Virus record (IMG/VR): IMGVR_UViG_3300044678_002654
Coordinates: 24,343-88,342 of that record
Length of the DNA: 64,000 nt
DNA from: a virus
Direction: 5' to 3' (one strand)
Positions 16,909-24,861 of this stretch are shown in pieces (the stretch's first letter is position 1; each line of letters opens with the position of its first letter). Both the position numbers and the translations under genes were made by a program. Below the pieces are notes generated by a model. The model made no database searches and was not told the DNA's origin. It saw only the letters and a program-made list of their open reading frames with translations.

Positions 16909-17687
16909 ACATCACCGTAGAACAGTACCCCTATCGCATCGTCTTCACCGATGACACGCGTGAGGGTGCTGATGATTGCATGCACTTCTATCTCGCCAAG
17001 ATCAGCGAAGATGGCGATGAGTGGGAGACGATCGACGCAGGCGCCTACTGCACTCAGGTGAGCGCGCGGCTCCCGAAGAAGGAGCTGGAGTACGCCGCCC
17101 GTCTCCTGCTGCGTCGTTTCATCTCTGGTCTGGGGTCAGGGCTCGATCTCAAGCGTTCAGCGGAGCGACTGACATGGATCGGCACGGACCACGTGCAGCG
17201 CAGCCTGCGTAACGACCTCATCGACGAGCTCATGCACAAGTACAACTGGGCCGACGAAGACATCGCCGAGCACCTGCTCGACTTCGTCGCCAATCGCGGT
17301 TTGCTGCGGTCGCTGCGCAACTACCTCGACGACGTTGGGCAGGAGCAACAGCAGCAAAGCGTGTGGGGCGATACCCCGCTTCCTCGCGCCGTCCTCCCTG
17401 TTCCGTGCGGCGGAGAGCAGTACTACGAGGTGCATCTCCGCCGGCGCGTGCAGCAGACCGCGACGCTGTACGTGCTGGCCCCGACGCGCGCGCCCTGCGT
17501 CGAAATCGGTGACATCGTCTGGAAGAACGAAGCCGGCGACGCCGGGTGGCAGGACAACCTCGAAGCTGGCGCGGAAGCTGACGAGCACATCGTCGTGCCC
17601 GCCTCCTCGGAGGTCGTCCGATCGGTCGCAGACGTCTACGGGCGAATCTGCGAGGACGGCCACTTTGAGCGAGTTTTCACGGAGTGA
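16905..17687 (+). CDS. Hypothetical protein coupled to SF1 helicase
   Basis: A 260-residue protein; GTG overlaps the helicase stop. Two parts: an N-terminal alpha/beta half and a C-terminal strand-rich half, split by a Gln-rich linker (~145-150). It ends F-T-E-stop in the palindrome site 17676-17688. No family recognised. Confidence 0.75.
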   Translation: MNITVEQYPYRIVFTDDTREGADDCMHFYLAKISEDGDEWETIDAGAYCTQVSARLPKKELEYAARLLLRRFISGLGSGLDLKRSAERLTWIGTDHVQRSLRNDLIDELMHKYNWADEDIAEHLLDFVANRGLLRSLRNYLDDVGQEQQQQSVWGDTPLPRAVLPVPCGGEQYYEVHLRRRVQQTATLYVLAPTRAPCVEIGDIVWKNEAGDAGWQDNLEAGAEADEHIVVPASSEVVRSVADVYGRICEDGHFERVFTE

Positions 17688-17688
17688 A
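17676..17688. promoter_or_regulatory. TTCAC-N3-GTGAA palindrome (GGA centre)
   Basis: Stop of the 16905-17687 gene and SD of the next. Exact. Confidence 0.9.
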
Positions 17689-17692
17689 GGGT

Positions 17693-17890
17693 ATGAACAG
17701 CAGCAAAGAATTTCAGGCGGGCGTCAAAGTGGCGGGGGGAGGCGTGCTCACCGGCTCAAGCAGACGTTGCCAATTGGAGGGGTGTCTCGGCGTGAGGCTC
17801 TACGTCCGATGGGATGACGGCAAGCTCACCATGCCCTGTACGAAGGGGATGACCTACGACGACGTAGCTGGAAGCTGGAAGATCCGCTAA
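17693..17890 (+). CDS. Small Cys-containing hypothetical protein
   Basis: A 65-residue protein. The ATG at 17693 uses the GGAG inside the palindrome site as SD (8 nt away). Gly-rich beginning, three cysteines and a Trp-rich end. It overlaps the next ATG by 1 nt. Confidence 0.7.
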   Translation: MNSSKEFQAGVKVAGGGVLTGSSRRCQLEGCLGVRLYVRWDDGKLTMPCTKGMTYDDVAGSWKIR

Positions 17891-18486
17891 TGATCCTCCG
17901 TTACCGCCTGCAAAAGACCGGCGAGAAGGTGATCGACGCCGTCTTCTTCAAGGGCGACCACGACTTCTCGCGCGACGAGGAGCCGGGCGTGCGCTACACG
18001 CTCGAACTGACCGACCTGGACGCCCTGGACAACCCGGACAGGGAGCAGGTCGCCTTCCTGATCCTCAAGCAGTGGTACCCGCACGTCGTTGCGACGCGTG
18101 ACCTCGACGGGTACATGCGCGGGGAAGGGCAGAAGAAGTACGAGGCGGCTGTCTATTCGATGGCAGACAGCATTGTCTCGTACGCCATGGAACTCCTCAT
18201 GGAGAATCGGCGCTTCACGGACTTCGAACGAGAAGGAGTGATTCAACGTTTCAATGAAGAGATCGATGTCGCCTTCGGTCGACTCGACCCCCTCGTCGTC
18301 CTTCAACACACGGACAACGAAGACGCCCTCACGATGCACGGCATGGATCTCAGCAAGGAGAACCCTGTGCAAGACCTCGCCTACTGGGCCTTCTACGAAG
18401 ACGTGATGGACGAGGTTCTGTCTCGAATCGATCTCAACAAGCCCGACCTCGGCCTCGCTGACCAACATGCTGTGGATGGTGACTAA
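17890..18486 (+). CDS. Hypothetical acidic protein
   Basis: A 198-residue acidic protein, strand-rich over the first ~60 residues and helical after. Stop and next ATG are adjacent. No motif recognised. Confidence 0.75.
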   Translation: MILRYRLQKTGEKVIDAVFFKGDHDFSRDEEPGVRYTLELTDLDALDNPDREQVAFLILKQWYPHVVATRDLDGYMRGEGQKKYEAAVYSMADSIVSYAMELLMENRRFTDFEREGVIQRFNEEIDVAFGRLDPLVVLQHTDNEDALTMHGMDLSKENPVQDLAYWAFYEDVMDEVLSRIDLNKPDLGLADQHAVDGD

Positions 18487-18930
18487 ATGACGACCGAGAA
18501 GAAGCAGAAGCCCAAGCGCGTGTCCGCCAAGGAGAAGGAGCAGAAGGAGTTCCTTCTCAAGCTCCGAGAGCACGTGCTGTCGAACAACGTTCGCGTGCTC
18601 CACACGAACATCCGGCATGTCAGTCGGTCAGGCATGCAACGAAAGATCGACGTGGTCTCCCTCCGTCCGAGCGGTGACCCCTCCGAACCCGTGAGCAAGT
18701 CCTGGCTCTCCTACTGGGCCGCCAAGGCGCTCGGTTGGAGGTTCTGCCCGAAGTACGATGCGGTCGTCGTCGACGGCTGCGGCATGGACATGGGCTTCCA
18801 CCTCGTTTACACGCTCAGCTACCTCATCTTCAAGGACGTGCCGCGCGAGAAGTGGCCTGCGGACCTCCCGCTGCGCAACAGCGAGGTGGAGAACGAGCCC
18901 GGCTACGTGCTCCAGCAGAAGTGGATCTGA
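18487..18930 (+). CDS. Conserved phage protein (SRSGM / GCGMDMGF family)
   Basis: A 147-residue protein. A basic N-terminus precedes HVSRSGMQRKIDV (~44-56) and VDGCGMDMGFHLVY (~95-108). These two motifs mark a small family I recall from many phages and plasmids, of unknown function. Length is usual for it. Confidence 0.8.
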   Translation: MTTEKKQKPKRVSAKEKEQKEFLLKLREHVLSNNVRVLHTNIRHVSRSGMQRKIDVVSLRPSGDPSEPVSKSWLSYWAAKALGWRFCPKYDAVVVDGCGMDMGFHLVYTLSYLIFKDVPREKWPADLPLRNSEVENEPGYVLQQKWI

Positions 18931-18936
18931 ACACCC

Positions 18937-19155
18937 ATGGACCCCAACGCCAACCTCGTCGCGCAGCTTCGGCTCGCGGAGGAAATCATCAGGTTCGTGG
19001 CCACCGCTCCCGAGGTGCTTGAGGGGGCGGAGGAGACTCAACGGCTACAAGAGATCGAGCACAGGGCATACGAACTCGCGGAGCTCGTTCAAGCCCTCGA
19101 CACCTGGATTCGCAGCAGCGGATTTCTCCCCTATCCCTGGACGGCGAAGACCTGA
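18937..19155 (+). CDS. Small helical hypothetical protein
   Basis: A 72-residue protein, nearly all amphipathic helix (Glu/Leu/Ala), with an aromatic end. Stop overlaps the next ATG by 1 nt. Confidence 0.7.
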   Translation: MDPNANLVAQLRLAEEIIRFVATAPEVLEGAEETQRLQEIEHRAYELAELVQALDTWIRSSGFLPYPWTAKT

Positions 19156-19763
19156 TGACACACAAGAAGAAGTACCCATACACCGACCCTGAGACAGGCT
19201 TCGTACACGTCACGCCGTGGGTGACGCTCGATTTCTACTGGGACAAACTCGTCAAAGAGGTCCAAAACGAGGAGTGGGAACCGGACCCTGACAACGAGGA
19301 CATGGAGTTCCGCGCCGTCCATCTCGGTTCGATCTTCTCTGTCTCTCCCAGCGGTAAGGTCTACACGCCCTTCGCGTGCAGCAACCTGAATGCTTGCCCT
19401 GTTTGCGACGGAACCGGCAAGGTCAAGAGCCGTTACAGCCGTCGCGTCACGCGCCGCGCTCAGAACCGAGCAAAACGGCAACGGCGCATCTGGGTGACTC
19501 GGTACAAGCCGGGCTGGCTTCAATGGCCCGCGCACATCATCGCCAAGGCGGAAGCGCTCAACAGATACATGGAGCGGTTCTCTACGAGCTGCCCCCGGTG
19601 CGCGGGAAGCGGATCTCATGAGGCACAAGACGACGAGGACTTCTTCGAAGCGCTTGAGAACAAACTCAGCGAGTATGACCTCAGCGTCATGCACATCGAT
19701 GACGAGGTCTTCGCTGCCGAATACCGATCGGTAGACGCCACCGAAGAAGAAGACGTAGCCTAG
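19155..19763 (+). CDS. Protein with two DnaJ-type zinc knuckles
   Basis: A 202-residue protein carrying two CxxCxGxG-type units, CPVCDGTGKV (~80-89) and CPRCAGSGSH (~147-156), separated by a very basic helix. That is the zinc-finger signature of DnaJ-like proteins, without a J domain. The C-terminus is strongly acidic. It may bind nucleic acid or unfolded protein. Confidence 0.75.
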   Translation: MTHKKKYPYTDPETGFVHVTPWVTLDFYWDKLVKEVQNEEWEPDPDNEDMEFRAVHLGSIFSVSPSGKVYTPFACSNLNACPVCDGTGKVKSRYSRRVTRRAQNRAKRQRRIWVTRYKPGWLQWPAHIIAKAEALNRYMERFSTSCPRCAGSGSHEAQDDEDFFEALENKLSEYDLSVMHIDDEVFAAEYRSVDATEEEDVA

Positions 19764-19770
19764 TGCTTCG

Positions 19771-20214
19771 ATGTCCCTGAACGACCGCACCCTCGCCGAG
19801 CTCGCACAGGCGCGCTTTGACCTTTCACCGCGTGAATCCAAGGCGCTCAGTGAAGGGCATCGACGCGCCGTCGAGCTCGCTGGTGAGCACCTCCCAGATC
19901 TCGTCGCCGGGTTTCGACAGTACGCACAAGAGCTGCTCCGCGACGAGCTCCAGCGGATCTCAGTGCAGCACTTCGGTGTTGACTGGGAACCGCTCCTCGA
20001 ATACGGCGCCTGGGACGCCATCGTCTCGGGCGCGCAGCGCCTCACCGAGTTCCAGGTGCGTAGGCTCACACGTCTCTCGCAGCAGGCCGGGGGGTGGTAC
20101 CATTACCCTACGCAGGCGGCGGGGCCGGTGTTCGTAAGCCTGGAAATCTGGGCAGACCTCTACGACAAGCACGTCGCGTACCAATCGCAAATTCGGCGCG
20201 ATACGACGCGCTGA
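19771..20214 (+). CDS. Hypothetical protein
   Basis: A 147-residue helical protein with an aromatic C-terminal third. A palindrome site (19824-19836) lies in its coding sequence and is read S-P-R-E-S, unlike the V-H-x-V-K reading elsewhere. Last gene before the promoter-like segment at 20234. Confidence 0.7.
   Translation: MSLNDRTLAELAQARFDLSPRESKALSEGHRRAVELAGEHLPDLVAGFRQYAQELLRDELQRISVQHFGVDWEPLLEYGAWDAIVSGAQRLTEFQVRRLTRLSQQAGGWYHYPTQAAGPVFVSLEIWADLYDKHVAYQSQIRRDTTR
19824..19836. promoter_or_regulatory. TTCAC-N3-GTGAA palindrome (CGC centre)
   Basis: Inside the 19771-20214 gene. Exact. Confidence 0.85.
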
Positions 20215-20233
20215 CAAAATCGACACCCCCTGG

Positions 20234-20263
20234 TTGACCTACGTAGCTAGCTCAGTCTAGCGT
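20234..20263 (+). promoter_or_regulatory. TTGACC...TAGCGT promoter
   Basis: TTGACC, 18 nt, TAGCGT, then 8 nt to ATG at 20272. Best -35 match of the leaderless class. Confidence 0.5.
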
Positions 20264-20271
20264 CGTTGACC

Positions 20272-20733
20272 ATGCTGCCAAACGGGGTGTCTGAAGTGAC
20301 AGTCGCGTCGAGAGACGCTGGGTGGTTCGCGACGAACCGAACGTATCCTGTAGTCGTGTCGATCGACGCGCAACAGGACACCGCCACGATCGGAGACGTC
20401 GTGTTTCGGCTCTACAAGGCCGAGAACAACGGCTACCACGTCAGTCGGCGCGAGGGTGGTAGGACGAGCGTCCTCGGCACGGTGGACGTGCTGGGTCTGC
20501 GCCGTTCCACATCCAACGCTTCACGGCGTGATCTCCAAGCGATTCGAGCGGCGATCTACAACGTCGACTACCCTGCTCCGATCGCGTACGCGATCAAGAA
20601 CGGGACACGGAAGACCTTCGCGCACCCCCAGTGCATCCCCCAATACCGCAAGACAGCCAACGACAGAGTGACGGCGCTCACGCAGCTCAAGTGCGCCAAG
20701 CGCTGTGTCGTCTGCAAGGACGGGATCGAATGA
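20272..20733 (+). CDS. Hypothetical protein with C-terminal Cys pair
   Basis: A 153-residue protein. ATG at 20272 was chosen over a TTG 6 nt earlier. TAGCGT lies 8 nt upstream with a TTGACC 18 nt before that, so the mRNA may be leaderless. Strand-rich start, CAKRCVVC motif at the end (likely zinc). Overlaps the next gene by 4 nt. Confidence 0.75.
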   Translation: MLPNGVSEVTVASRDAGWFATNRTYPVVVSIDAQQDTATIGDVVFRLYKAENNGYHVSRREGGRTSVLGTVDVLGLRRSTSNASRRDLQAIRAAIYNVDYPAPIAYAIKNGTRKTFAHPQCIPQYRKTANDRVTALTQLKCAKRCVVCKDGIE

Positions 20734-20945
20734 GTCAAGCAATCGAAGGCGGCACCTACCGCCATTTCAAGGGCGGCACCTACAGGGTGAGGTGCCTCGC
20801 CACAGACGCAGATGACGGCCGAGCCGTCGTGGTCTACGAGAACCTCTCAAGCCGCGAGGTCTACGTGAGAGGCCGCGAACATTTCGAAGACCGTGTGTGG
20901 GACAGCGGTGTGCCTACTGACCGTTTCACGCAGATCGAGGTCTGA
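20730..20945 (+). CDS. DUF1653-family small protein
   Basis: A 71-residue protein. YRHFKGGTYRV, VVVYENL and a later E-x-F near VYVRGREHFEDRV match the compact beta domain of DUF1653, seen in many bacteria and phages, function unknown. Start overlaps the upstream stop (ATGA). Confidence 0.85.
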   Translation: MSQAIEGGTYRHFKGGTYRVRCLATDADDGRAVVVYENLSSREVYVRGREHFEDRVWDSGVPTDRFTQIEV

Positions 20946-20947
20946 CC

Positions 20948-21538
20948 ATGGCGTGCCGTTCCTGTGGGGGACAGACCCTCAACCTGAGCGATGAAGAGGT
21001 CGGCGGCGCAATCGGACGCGGGGTCTGTGAGTGCTGGACGACAGGGCGGTGCACGGTCTGCGTCCAAGGCCCCGTCGTTCAAGAGGTGTACGACGCAGGC
21101 CACGACGACCGCGACGACCCCGACATGCGATGTCGCGCGCACCGGCACGTCGACATCGCCGAAGACATCGTGTTCCAGCCGCGCACGATCGCGCCCGAGG
21201 CGCCGATGCTGGAGCATCTGGTCTTCGAGCTCCGACGCGACCCGCGCACGTACCTGTGCAACGGCTGCGGCAAGAACTACAAGAGCAAAGACACCAAGGT
21301 CATCAGAGGGCAAAGAGGCTGGCAATTGTGCTGCCCTCGGTGTGAGAGCACTGAGTGCACCGTGAAGCCTGCCGAAATGCAGAAGCACAAGGACCTCGGC
21401 TCCGAGATCGTTCACAGGGATCCCCCGTACTGGCCGGTGCAGCGTGGCATCATCGCGGTGCCTGCATCGGTCACCTCGCTCCGTAAGCGGCTCGTCCGAC
21501 GATCGAGCCGCGCGGTGCGCGAAGACTTCACTGAGTGA
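20948..21538 (+). CDS. Multi-zinc-ribbon hypothetical protein
   Basis: A 196-residue protein with at least three Cys clusters: CRSC at the start, CECW...CTVC (~27-39), and CNGCG / CCPRCESTEC (~105-138). This suggests several zinc ribbons and nucleic-acid or protein binding. A basic tail ends F-T-E-stop inside palindrome site 21527-21539. Confidence 0.75.
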   Translation: MACRSCGGQTLNLSDEEVGGAIGRGVCECWTTGRCTVCVQGPVVQEVYDAGHDDRDDPDMRCRAHRHVDIAEDIVFQPRTIAPEAPMLEHLVFELRRDPRTYLCNGCGKNYKSKDTKVIRGQRGWQLCCPRCESTECTVKPAEMQKHKDLGSEIVHRDPPYWPVQRGIIAVPASVTSLRKRLVRRSSRAVREDFTE

Positions 21539-21539
21539 A
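21527..21539. promoter_or_regulatory. TTCAC-N3-GTGAA palindrome (TGA centre)
   Basis: Stop of the 20948-21538 gene. Exact. Confidence 0.88.
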
Positions 21540-21544
21540 GAGCA

Positions 21545-21898
21545 ATGCAGAAGACAGGCGAAAAGGTTAGCGGCGGTCGGTGGTGTGGGTTTCGCCTGGG
21601 CGACGAGTGGAAGCTACGTCTCGCGGCTGGCGCGTACGGCATCTACTACGGAGACGACGATGACGCGGTGTACTACGCACGCATTACGGGAGTCGTCGAC
21701 GACGACTCTACGTACCTCGTGTGCCGCGTCTACTCGATTGACGCGCCCGACGGAGAAGAGATGGAAGTTCATCGCGGGCGCTTTGCGTACCCGTTGAACC
21801 AGAACCAGTTCGCGGTCGCCATGTACAGGGGATGGCCAGACCACCCGCGACGAGTACAGGCGATCCTCGGCAACACAGGCAAGGTGGGCAATGCCTGA
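21545..21898 (+). CDS. Hypothetical beta-rich protein
   Basis: A 117-residue protein starting 6 nt after the palindrome. Tyr/Asp/Gly-rich strands fill its middle. It overlaps the next gene by 8 nt. No family recognised. Confidence 0.75.
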   Translation: MQKTGEKVSGGRWCGFRLGDEWKLRLAAGAYGIYYGDDDDAVYYARITGVVDDDSTYLVCRVYSIDAPDGEEMEVHRGRFAYPLNQNQFAVAMYRGWPDHPRRVQAILGNTGKVGNA

Positions 21899-22112
21899 AT
21901 GTCGGCACGTGAAGTTCAAGTTCTGGTGCTACCTCCCTGAGCGCAAGGAGTTCCCCAAGCGGGCCATCCGCGTTTACAAGTGCCCCTGCGGCGCGCTGCT
22001 CGACGACGCAACGGCCGATCGGAGGCTTCAGCCTCACGTCTCAGAGCCAGGAGAAGAGAGCTACCTGCCGCCGCACAGGCGAACCGAAAATCAAGGGCTC
22101 ACCTTGGTATAA
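21891..22112 (+). CDS. Small Cys-containing hypothetical protein
   Basis: A 73-residue basic protein with ECRHVK, CPCG and another Cys: a probable zinc knuckle. Its stop codon TAA is part of the GGTATAAG promoter element that drives the next gene. Confidence 0.7.
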   Translation: MPECRHVKFKFWCYLPERKEFPKRAIRVYKCPCGALLDDATADRRLQPHVSEPGEESYLPPHRRTENQGLTLV

Positions 22113-22113
22113 G
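22085..22113 (+). promoter_or_regulatory. GGTATAAG promoter
   Basis: CGAAAA, 17 nt, TATAAG (22108-22113), overlapping the stop of the upstream gene. Drives the 22180 gene. Confidence 0.65.
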
Positions 22114-22130
22114 AACGTGTCCAGAGATCT

Positions 22131-22150
22131 GTGCGCGAATCTCCGCGCAC
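22131..22150 (+). other. Leader hairpin
   Basis: 7-bp GTGCGCG/CGCGCAC stem in the leader of the 22180 gene. Confidence 0.5.
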
Positions 22151-22179
22151 CAATCTCCTCCCCGAAAGGCACGTTCAAC

Positions 22180-22380
22180 ATGAGCAACCGCATCGGCCTC
22201 CCCGTCGACTCCGTCTCCTACGACCGCCACGTTGTGACCCGCTCGCGGGTCATCACCTCCGACCCGCGAACGGGTCGGTTGGTCGAGCGCATCGAGCTGA
22301 AGGTCGGCTCGGCCCGCAGCTTCGCCGCCGATCTCAGAGGGGACCACACGGGCGCCGTCGCCCACCGCATTCACTGCTGA
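22180..22380 (+). CDS. Small hypothetical protein under a strong promoter
   Basis: A 66-residue protein, strand-rich with many Arg/Val. It has its own GGTATAAG promoter, a ~65-nt hairpin-bearing leader, and a terminator directly after. A single-gene transcript suggests high early expression. Function unknown. Confidence 0.75.
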   Translation: MSNRIGLPVDSVSYDRHVVTRSRVITSDPRTGRLVERIELKVGSARSFAADLRGDHTGAVAHRIHC

Positions 22381-22386
22381 CCCCCC

Positions 22387-22427
22387 GACGCCCCGGCTGC
22401 AAAGTCGGGGCGTCGCGCGTCTTTTTT
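22387..22427 (+). terminator. Rho-independent terminator
   Basis: 9-bp GACGCCCCG/CGGGGCGTC stem, 10-nt loop, TTTTTT shortly after. Confidence 0.8.
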
Positions 22428-22441
22428 CTGCCAGGAGAACA

Positions 22442-22756
22442 ATGCCTGAAATCAAGTGGCGAAAGGTCTCGTCATCAACGCGCTGGAACCCCCGGGATAA
22501 GGGGGACGAGCTCATCGGAATCTACAAGGGGTCTCGTGTCGGCGACGGGGCCTACGGAGTCTACACCGCACACTTCGTGCTCACCGAGCACGGCATGAAG
22601 ACGCTCACGGGCTGCGTCATCGACCAGCTCTTCGCCTCCATCCCTGAGCACACCGACAAGTCAGTGAAGGTCGTGTTCATGGGGCGCAAGGAGTTCAACG
22701 GCGCCGATGGTGACACGCGCGAGATGAAGCTCTTCGAACTCTTCGTGGAGGAATGA
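22442..22756 (+). CDS. Hypothetical beta-rich protein
   Basis: A 104-residue protein with an AGGAGAA SD. Gly-turned strands (GDELIGIYKGSR, VVFMGRKEF) suggest an OB-like barrel, as in several small phage proteins. The fold is inferred only. It follows the terminator, so read-through would be needed. Confidence 0.75.
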   Translation: MPEIKWRKVSSSTRWNPRDKGDELIGIYKGSRVGDGAYGVYTAHFVLTEHGMKTLTGCVIDQLFASIPEHTDKSVKVVFMGRKEFNGADGDTREMKLFELFVEE

Positions 22757-23031
22757 TGAAGAACTTTGACGCGATCTACAGGATGTGGGACGCGCTCTAC
22801 ACCCCTAATCTGCCGTGCCAAGTGCGCTGCACAAAGGTGCTCAACGCGGACAAGACGGCCACGTACGTCGTGATCGTGGACAGCCCCGGAGAGGACAATC
22901 CTTCACGCCGTTTCATCGCGACGGAGTCGTCCCTGGACATCGCCCTGTCTGAGGTCATCGGCCAGATGACGACGGAAGCAGCGCGCGTTCGCGACCTTCT
23001 CATCGACCTCGTCCGGGAGTTTGGAGGATGA
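22753..23031 (+). CDS. Hypothetical protein
   Basis: A 92-residue protein overlapping its neighbours by 4 nt each. The first half has strands with two cysteines; the second half is a helix. ATG at 22753 or 22756 are both possible. Confidence 0.75.
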   Translation: MMKNFDAIYRMWDALYTPNLPCQVRCTKVLNADKTATYVVIVDSPGEDNPSRRFIATESSLDIALSEVIGQMTTEAARVRDLLIDLVREFGG

Positions 23032-23705
23032 AGATGCGAGACATTCAGCTACTGACCTACACCGAGATGAACGACGCGGAGCGCGCAGCCTTCGGCGCGC
23101 AATGGCGCCAGGGTCACGCAGCCTTTCTCTTGCAGGAGACCGACAAAGTCGTACCCGCCAAGTTCATCGACTACGACTACGACCAGTACCTCGGCCAGGA
23201 GGGGTACTCGTGGGAGGACGAACGACGCATGATGAGCCGAGACAGGCTCTACGTGACGGCGAAGGATGCCCTGGAGCATCGGGACGACCTGCGGGCGGTG
23301 GACATCGTCGTGGACTTCGACGCTGGGCTGTCGGTGCTCGTTCAAGAGGCAGGTGTGCACTACTACATCGCGCCCATCGAGAAGCCGGAGGAGCGGACGT
23401 TCAACGTCTTCGACATGAAGGCGTACGTTCATCACGTTCGGGGCTGGCTGGCGGGAGACAGGCGGGCCAAGACGAAGCCGGCGTGGGAGCACACGTGCGA
23501 CGGCTGCGTCTTCAAGGGGACGTTCCTCTCGGGCAAGGGCGCCACTGACCTCTACGACTGCGGGGACTCGATCGTTGCGCGGTTCGGCAACGCCGATGAC
23601 GAGTACAGCTCAACGCTCAAGGAGATCGCGCTGCGTGAAGGTGCCGAGGGATCTCACAAGAGCCTGATGCGCAACGCGATGTGGTTGATTCAAGGGAGAC
23701 TCTGA
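23028..23705 (+). CDS. Hypothetical protein with Cys cluster
   Basis: A 225-residue protein. Asp/Tyr-rich N-terminus, an alpha/beta middle, and CDGC plus a later YDC around residues ~155-180 that could bind zinc. Start overlaps the upstream stop (ATGA). Confidence 0.75.
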   Translation: MKMRDIQLLTYTEMNDAERAAFGAQWRQGHAAFLLQETDKVVPAKFIDYDYDQYLGQEGYSWEDERRMMSRDRLYVTAKDALEHRDDLRAVDIVVDFDAGLSVLVQEAGVHYYIAPIEKPEERTFNVFDMKAYVHHVRGWLAGDRRAKTKPAWEHTCDGCVFKGTFLSGKGATDLYDCGDSIVARFGNADDEYSSTLKEIALREGAEGSHKSLMRNAMWLIQGRL

Positions 23706-24043
23706 TGCCTGCCATCTTGCTGCGTCAGCCCGCAGCAGACCCCTATGACACGCAGGTACGCCTCTACGATGACATACGAACTACACGCCTCGCCGTGGTC
23801 GAAGAAATCATGGCGCTTCCGCTACCGAGCGATGAACGGTTGCGCGCGTTCTTCGACGCGGTAGCAAAGAACTTCGGCGATGCAATCGAAGCGTGGAACG
23901 TTTTGCAGCCAGAGCTGTTCGGGGAAAGTGGTGTCTACTTCTACATCACGCCGGAGCAGACTCGTCCTGCTCCAAAGATGCGTCAAGCGCAACTTCGAGA
24001 GCGTGCGCGTGAAGCTCTTCGGAAGTTGAACGCGAAGGGCTGA
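23705..24043 (+). CDS. Hypothetical protein convergent with endolysin
   Basis: A 112-residue helical protein with a basic C-terminus. Its last 98 nt overlap the end of the minus-strand endolysin gene in antisense, an unusually long convergent overlap. ATG at 23705 overlaps the upstream stop. Confidence 0.7.
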   Translation: MPAILLRQPAADPYDTQVRLYDDIRTTRLAVVEEIMALPLPSDERLRAFFDAVAKNFGDAIEAWNVLQPELFGESGVYFYITPEQTRPAPKMRQAQLRERAREALRKLNAKG

Positions 24044-24752
24044 ACCGCCCGAGGTCCATCTCCGGTTTCACTGCGTGAACGACGGCCACGAACAGGTCGC
24101 TGCCCCACGACACGCCTTCGACACCGAGCAGCTTCTCGGCGGCGGCTTCGCTCTTCGGCCCGAAGTCCCCGTCGGTCTTCACTCCGAGGAGGTGCTGCGT
24201 GTAGATCTTCGCGCACTTCTCCGAGATCTGGCGGTGTGAGGCAATGGACCGGTCAGGCCGCGCCTTGGTGTTCTCGCCCTTGTAGCCGGCCTCGATGAGG
24301 TCGTCGAACCAGGGCTCATCCGCCCAGAACTGCTCGCCGCAGAGCTTGTAGCGATGGCCGTCAGGCGCGTTGCGGGGCACAAAGCGCGCGAGCCACTGCG
24401 TGAAGAAGTCGCGCGCAGAGCCGAACACGCGGTAGTAGCACCACGGGGGATCGCCGCTGGTCTTGTTCCCCTTGGCGCGAAACCAGGGGACACCCGGGCC
24501 AGCAGCCCTCTTGGTGATCTTCCAGCCGCCGAGGTTGTTGCCCTTGCGGTGCTTGCCCCATCCCGTCTCCACGACCGTGTTGGCCACGATCTCGAAGCGC
24601 TTGACGAGGTCGAGCCCTTCGAGGTCAGGCATCGCCTCGATGCACATGACGACGAAGTCTCCCGGTTCGATGGGGGGCGGGTTGGTACGCAGTTCAACGC
24701 CGAGATCGAGCCAGAACGGGGGGTTCTCGGGCGGCAGGTTCCACTTCTCCAT
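23946..24752 (-). CDS. Endolysin: glucosaminidase-like domain plus peptidoglycan-binding repeat
   Basis: A 268-residue protein. VVETGWGKHRKGNNLGGWK (~60-78) matches the ExGWG...NNLxG motif of GH73-type glucosaminidases, with Glu62 the likely acid. A C-terminal DGDFGPKSEAAAEKLLG matches the peptidoglycan-binding domain repeat. It would degrade the host wall at lysis. It lacks a signal peptide, so it needs a holin; the holin-like gene is at 11562. A TAGCAT box 6 nt before the ATG with a TTGTCA 18 nt further up suggests its own leaderless promoter. Confidence 0.82.
   Translation of the reverse strand: MEKWNLPPENPPFWLDLGVELRTNPPPIEPGDFVVMCIEAMPDLEGLDLVKRFEIVANTVVETGWGKHRKGNNLGGWKITKRAAGPGVPWFRAKGNKTSGDPPWCYYRVFGSARDFFTQWLARFVPRNAPDGHRYKLCGEQFWADEPWFDDLIEAGYKGENTKARPDRSIASHRQISEKCAKIYTQHLLGVKTDGDFGPKSEAAAEKLLGVEGVSWGSDLFVAVVHAVKPEMDLGRFSPSRSTSEELHAHALEVALDASLEQDESAPA
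24067..24079. promoter_or_regulatory. TTCAC-N3-GTGAA palindrome (TGC centre)
   Basis: Inside the endolysin C-terminus. Exact. Confidence 0.85.
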
Positions 24753-24758
24753 GGTGAG

Positions 24759-24788
24759 ATGCTAATGCACGACACGGAGACCTGACAA
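24759..24788 (-). promoter_or_regulatory. TTGTCA...TAGCAT promoter
   Basis: TTGTCA, 18 nt, TAGCAT, then 6 nt to the endolysin ATG. Confidence 0.5.
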
Positions 24789-24793
24789 CCATT

Positions 24794-24839
24794 GCCGCCC
24801 GCGCGACGCCTGCTGCTCAGTGGGTGTCGCGCGGGCGGC
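24794..24839. other. 17-bp GC hairpin between divergent genes
   Basis: Stem of 17 pairs with one G-T wobble and a 12-nt loop between the endolysin and the glycine-zipper gene. No T-run. May block transcription both ways. Confidence 0.65.
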
Positions 24840-24846
24840 GGTGAAC

Positions 24847-24852
24847 TATCTT
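24847..24852 (+). promoter_or_regulatory. TATCTT box, leaderless-type
   Basis: 9 nt before the ATG at 24862. Confidence 0.35.
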
Positions 24853-24861
24853 TTGGTTGCG

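Noticed and set aside
20234-20263. Strong resemblance of part of the spacer (GCTAGCTCAGTC) to a synthetic Anderson-series promoter
   Set aside because: The -10 and downstream differ, and the context is natural phage DNA. Taken as coincidence; only the TTGACC/TAGCGT promoter reading is kept.
20520-20532. TTCACGGCGTGAT near match
   Set aside because: Last base differs and it lies in coding sequence; noted but not listed as a site.
24391-24403. Possible extra palindrome (CCACTGCGTGAAG context)
   Set aside because: Left arm matches only 3 of 5 bases.
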